Assembly (NCBI GenBank): GCA_021799405.1
Contig: JAJZAL010000275.1
Location: forward strand, 1 to 6,515
From: Acidobacteriota bacterium
Lineage (GTDB): Bacteria > Acidobacteriota > Terriglobia > Terriglobales > Acidobacteriaceae
DNA: 6,515 nt
Reading direction: 5' to 3'
Shown: positions 5,740 to 6,515 of the stretch, in pieces
How positions within the stretch are numbered: the stretch's first letter is position 1
Layout of the letters: the number at the start of each line of letters is the position of its first letter
Notes under the pieces: generated by a model
Seen by the model: only the letters and a program-made list of their open reading frames with translations
Databases searched by the model: none
Told to the model about the DNA's origin: nothing
Made by a program: the position numbers and the translations under genes

Positions 5740-5798
5740 CGCAAATCCTCCGCCTCCCAGCTTACTCCACCGGAAACCTCGCTTCGTGGCTGCATCAG

Positions 5799-5820
5799 AT
5801 TCATATTCTGTGAGATGAAT
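5799..5820. promoter_or_regulatory. Dyad ATTCAT-N10-ATGAAT upstream of the alcohol dehydrogenase
   Basis: Two perfect 6-base arms are centred about 70 bases before the adh start, just downstream of a -10-like GATAAT on the minus strand. The 16-base centre-to-centre spacing suits a dimeric regulator contacting successive turns of the helix. The assignment rests on symmetry and position only. Confidence 0.25.
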
Positions 5821-5851
5821 ATTTGCGAATTATCTTAGCTTGCATCGAAAC

Positions 5852-5909
5852 AGGGCATGACTTTAGTCGTGGCGGAAAAGTGCGCAAAAATGGCGGGCTT
5901 TAGCCACTG
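5852..5909. repeat. Twin TTTA-loop intergenic repeat element
   Basis: Two short hairpins share the same 4-base loop. CATGAC-TTTA-GTCGTG (5856-5871) has a 6-bp stem with one wobble, and GGC-TTTA-GCC (5896-5905) has a 3-bp core within TGGC/GCCA. A spacer containing GCGCAAAAATGG separates them. Read on the minus strand the second stem is followed by TTTTTGCGC, so it may end transcription of the RhaT-like gene. Similar paired 'ctttag' stems are, from memory, scattered through Acidobacteriota intergenic regions; this was not checked. Confidence 0.45.
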
Positions 5910-5967
5910 TGCAATGCCAATTTACGCATGCATTGAAGGCGCCGCGATGCAACGCATCTTTCAGGGT

Positions 5968-6515
5968 TTACTGCAGCGTGCTGGCCCATCCCAACGTGAC
6001 GATCGCGGCTAGCAGCACCAGCAATCCCAGCGTCATCCAGCGCCGATCTCTGGCGCGCGTCAGTTTCCACTCGCCGGCAAGATAACCGGCCACATTCGCC
6101 GCCATCAAACCGGCAATAAGCTTGAGCGGCCAGCCAATGGCTGGACCGAGCCTGCCGATCTTGGGCGATGCGAATCCGTAGAGAAAAATATCGCCACCCC
6201 ACAAAAGCCCCATCAACAGAGTCAATCCGTAAAAGACGCTGCACTTTGGCGCCCAATATTTCGCCCAGCTTCCATTGCGACTCAGCAGATAGCCGCAGAA
6301 AATCAAGTTCGGCACCGCCCCACTCGTCAGCATCAGCAGCCAGATCACATTCGACCCGCCGAAGGAAGTGTATCCGTGCCGCATCGCGGCGCTCAACAAA
6401 GGCTGCGCCGAGCTGTAACCAATATTCAAAACCGCGGAAAGAATGCCTGCGCCCGCGCAGAGCAGCAGACCCACCGCTATGGGCCGCGCATGGCCGACCA
6501 TCTCTCCGCGCACGG
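5968..6515 (-). CDS. RhaT-family transporter (L-rhamnose/proton symporter-like), C-terminal half (runs off the right edge)
   Basis: About 182 codons of an inner-membrane protein, open to the window edge. Five hydrophobic segments are visible at about residues 11-30, 54-78, 93-113, 124-146 and 159-178, counted from a GTG at 6513 that is probably internal. The pattern matches the second half of the ten-helix RhaT family (usual length about 340). GLLLCAGAGILSA followed by AQPL resembles the family's GLVLAVMCGIFSA and AKPM; PNLIFCGYLL resembles its INLGFCFI segment; GLLWGGDIFLYG resembles GLMWYLQFFFYAWG; and a helix ending LAGEWK resembles LVLKEWN. E. coli RhaT imports L-rhamnose with protons. 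Acidobacterial and Bacteroidetes relatives may carry other sugars, so specificity is open. It is followed, on the same strand, by the alcohol dehydrogenase after a repeat-bearing spacer, so co-transcription is doubtful. Confidence 0.8.
   Translation of the reverse strand, partial: VRGEMVGHARPIAVGLLLCAGAGILSAVLNIGYSSAQPLLSAAMRHGYTSFGGSNVIWLLMLTSGAVPNLIFCGYLLSRNGSWAKYWAPKCSVFYGLTLLMGLLWGGDIFLYGFASPKIGRLGPAIGWPLKLIAGLMAANVAGYLAGEWKLTRARDRRWMTLGLLVLLAAIVTLGWASTLQ

Larger units (their letters stand above)
5740..5967. other. Spacer between the RhaT-like gene and the alcohol dehydrogenase, with dyads and repeats
   Basis: It holds the adh ribosome site (5747-5751), a dyad ATTCAT-N10-ATGAAT (5799-5820), the twin TTTA-loop repeat (5852-5909), CAATGC/GCATTG arms (5912-5917 and 5930-5935) and GATGC-AAC-GCATC (5946-5958). 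On the minus strand GATAAT (5834-5829) resembles a -10 box for adh, but no good -35 partner was found. The hairpins could also end transcription of the RhaT-like gene. Confidence 0.45.

Noticed and set aside
1..6515. CRISPR arrays, tRNA/rRNA genes, insertion sequences, toxin-antitoxin or defence modules
   Set aside because: I found no regularly spaced direct repeats, cloverleaf-like sequence, transposase motifs or defence domains on either strand.

Overview
The window reads like a moderately GC-rich, free-living heterotrophic bacterium. Gene content and a paired TTTA-loop repeat at about 5852-5909 recall Acidobacteriota (Terriglobia type) intergenic DNA. That assignment is from memory of similar sequences and has not been tested. 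There are no RNA genes, CRISPR arrays, transposases or phage genes. The window holds seven genes, two of them cut by its edges.

Left block (1-2166). A divergent pair shares a control region of about 350 bases. On the minus strand is the first 248 codons of a citramalate synthase-like DRE-TIM enzyme. On the plus strand is a complete PLP-dependent low-specificity threonine aldolase (1102-2166). The shared region carries a perfect 10-bp inverted repeat, two short palindromes and an 8-bp stem-loop. Both genes touch threonine/glycine/isoleucine chemistry, so joint control is possible but unproven.

Middle block (2167-3066). A quiet, relatively AT-rich spacer leads to a small, very basic protein gene (2546-2803). 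It encodes an N-terminal coiled-coil-like helix, an AT-hook core and a C-terminal basic helix, which suggests a nucleoid-associated or DNA-binding protein of unknown role. An 18-bp hairpin follows its stop codon and closes the transcription unit against the convergent block on the right.

Right block (3067-6515, all minus strand). In order of transcription: the C-terminal half of a RhaT-family (rhamnose/proton symporter-like) membrane protein; a 228-base spacer with repeats; then a closely spaced set of zinc-dependent alcohol dehydrogenase, LOG-family phosphoribohydrolase and Gfo/Idh/MocA oxidoreductase. Gaps inside the last three are 57 and 36 bases, so they are probably co-transcribed. A sugar transporter beside two NAD(P)-type oxidoreductases suggests carbohydrate or aldehyde metabolism, with the LOG enzyme as nucleotide housekeeping. 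No complete novel defence or mobile system is visible. The most unusual items are the divergent citramalate synthase-like enzyme, the AT-hook mini-protein, the alcohol dehydrogenase with Asp in place of a structural-zinc Cys, and the paired TTTA-loop repeat.
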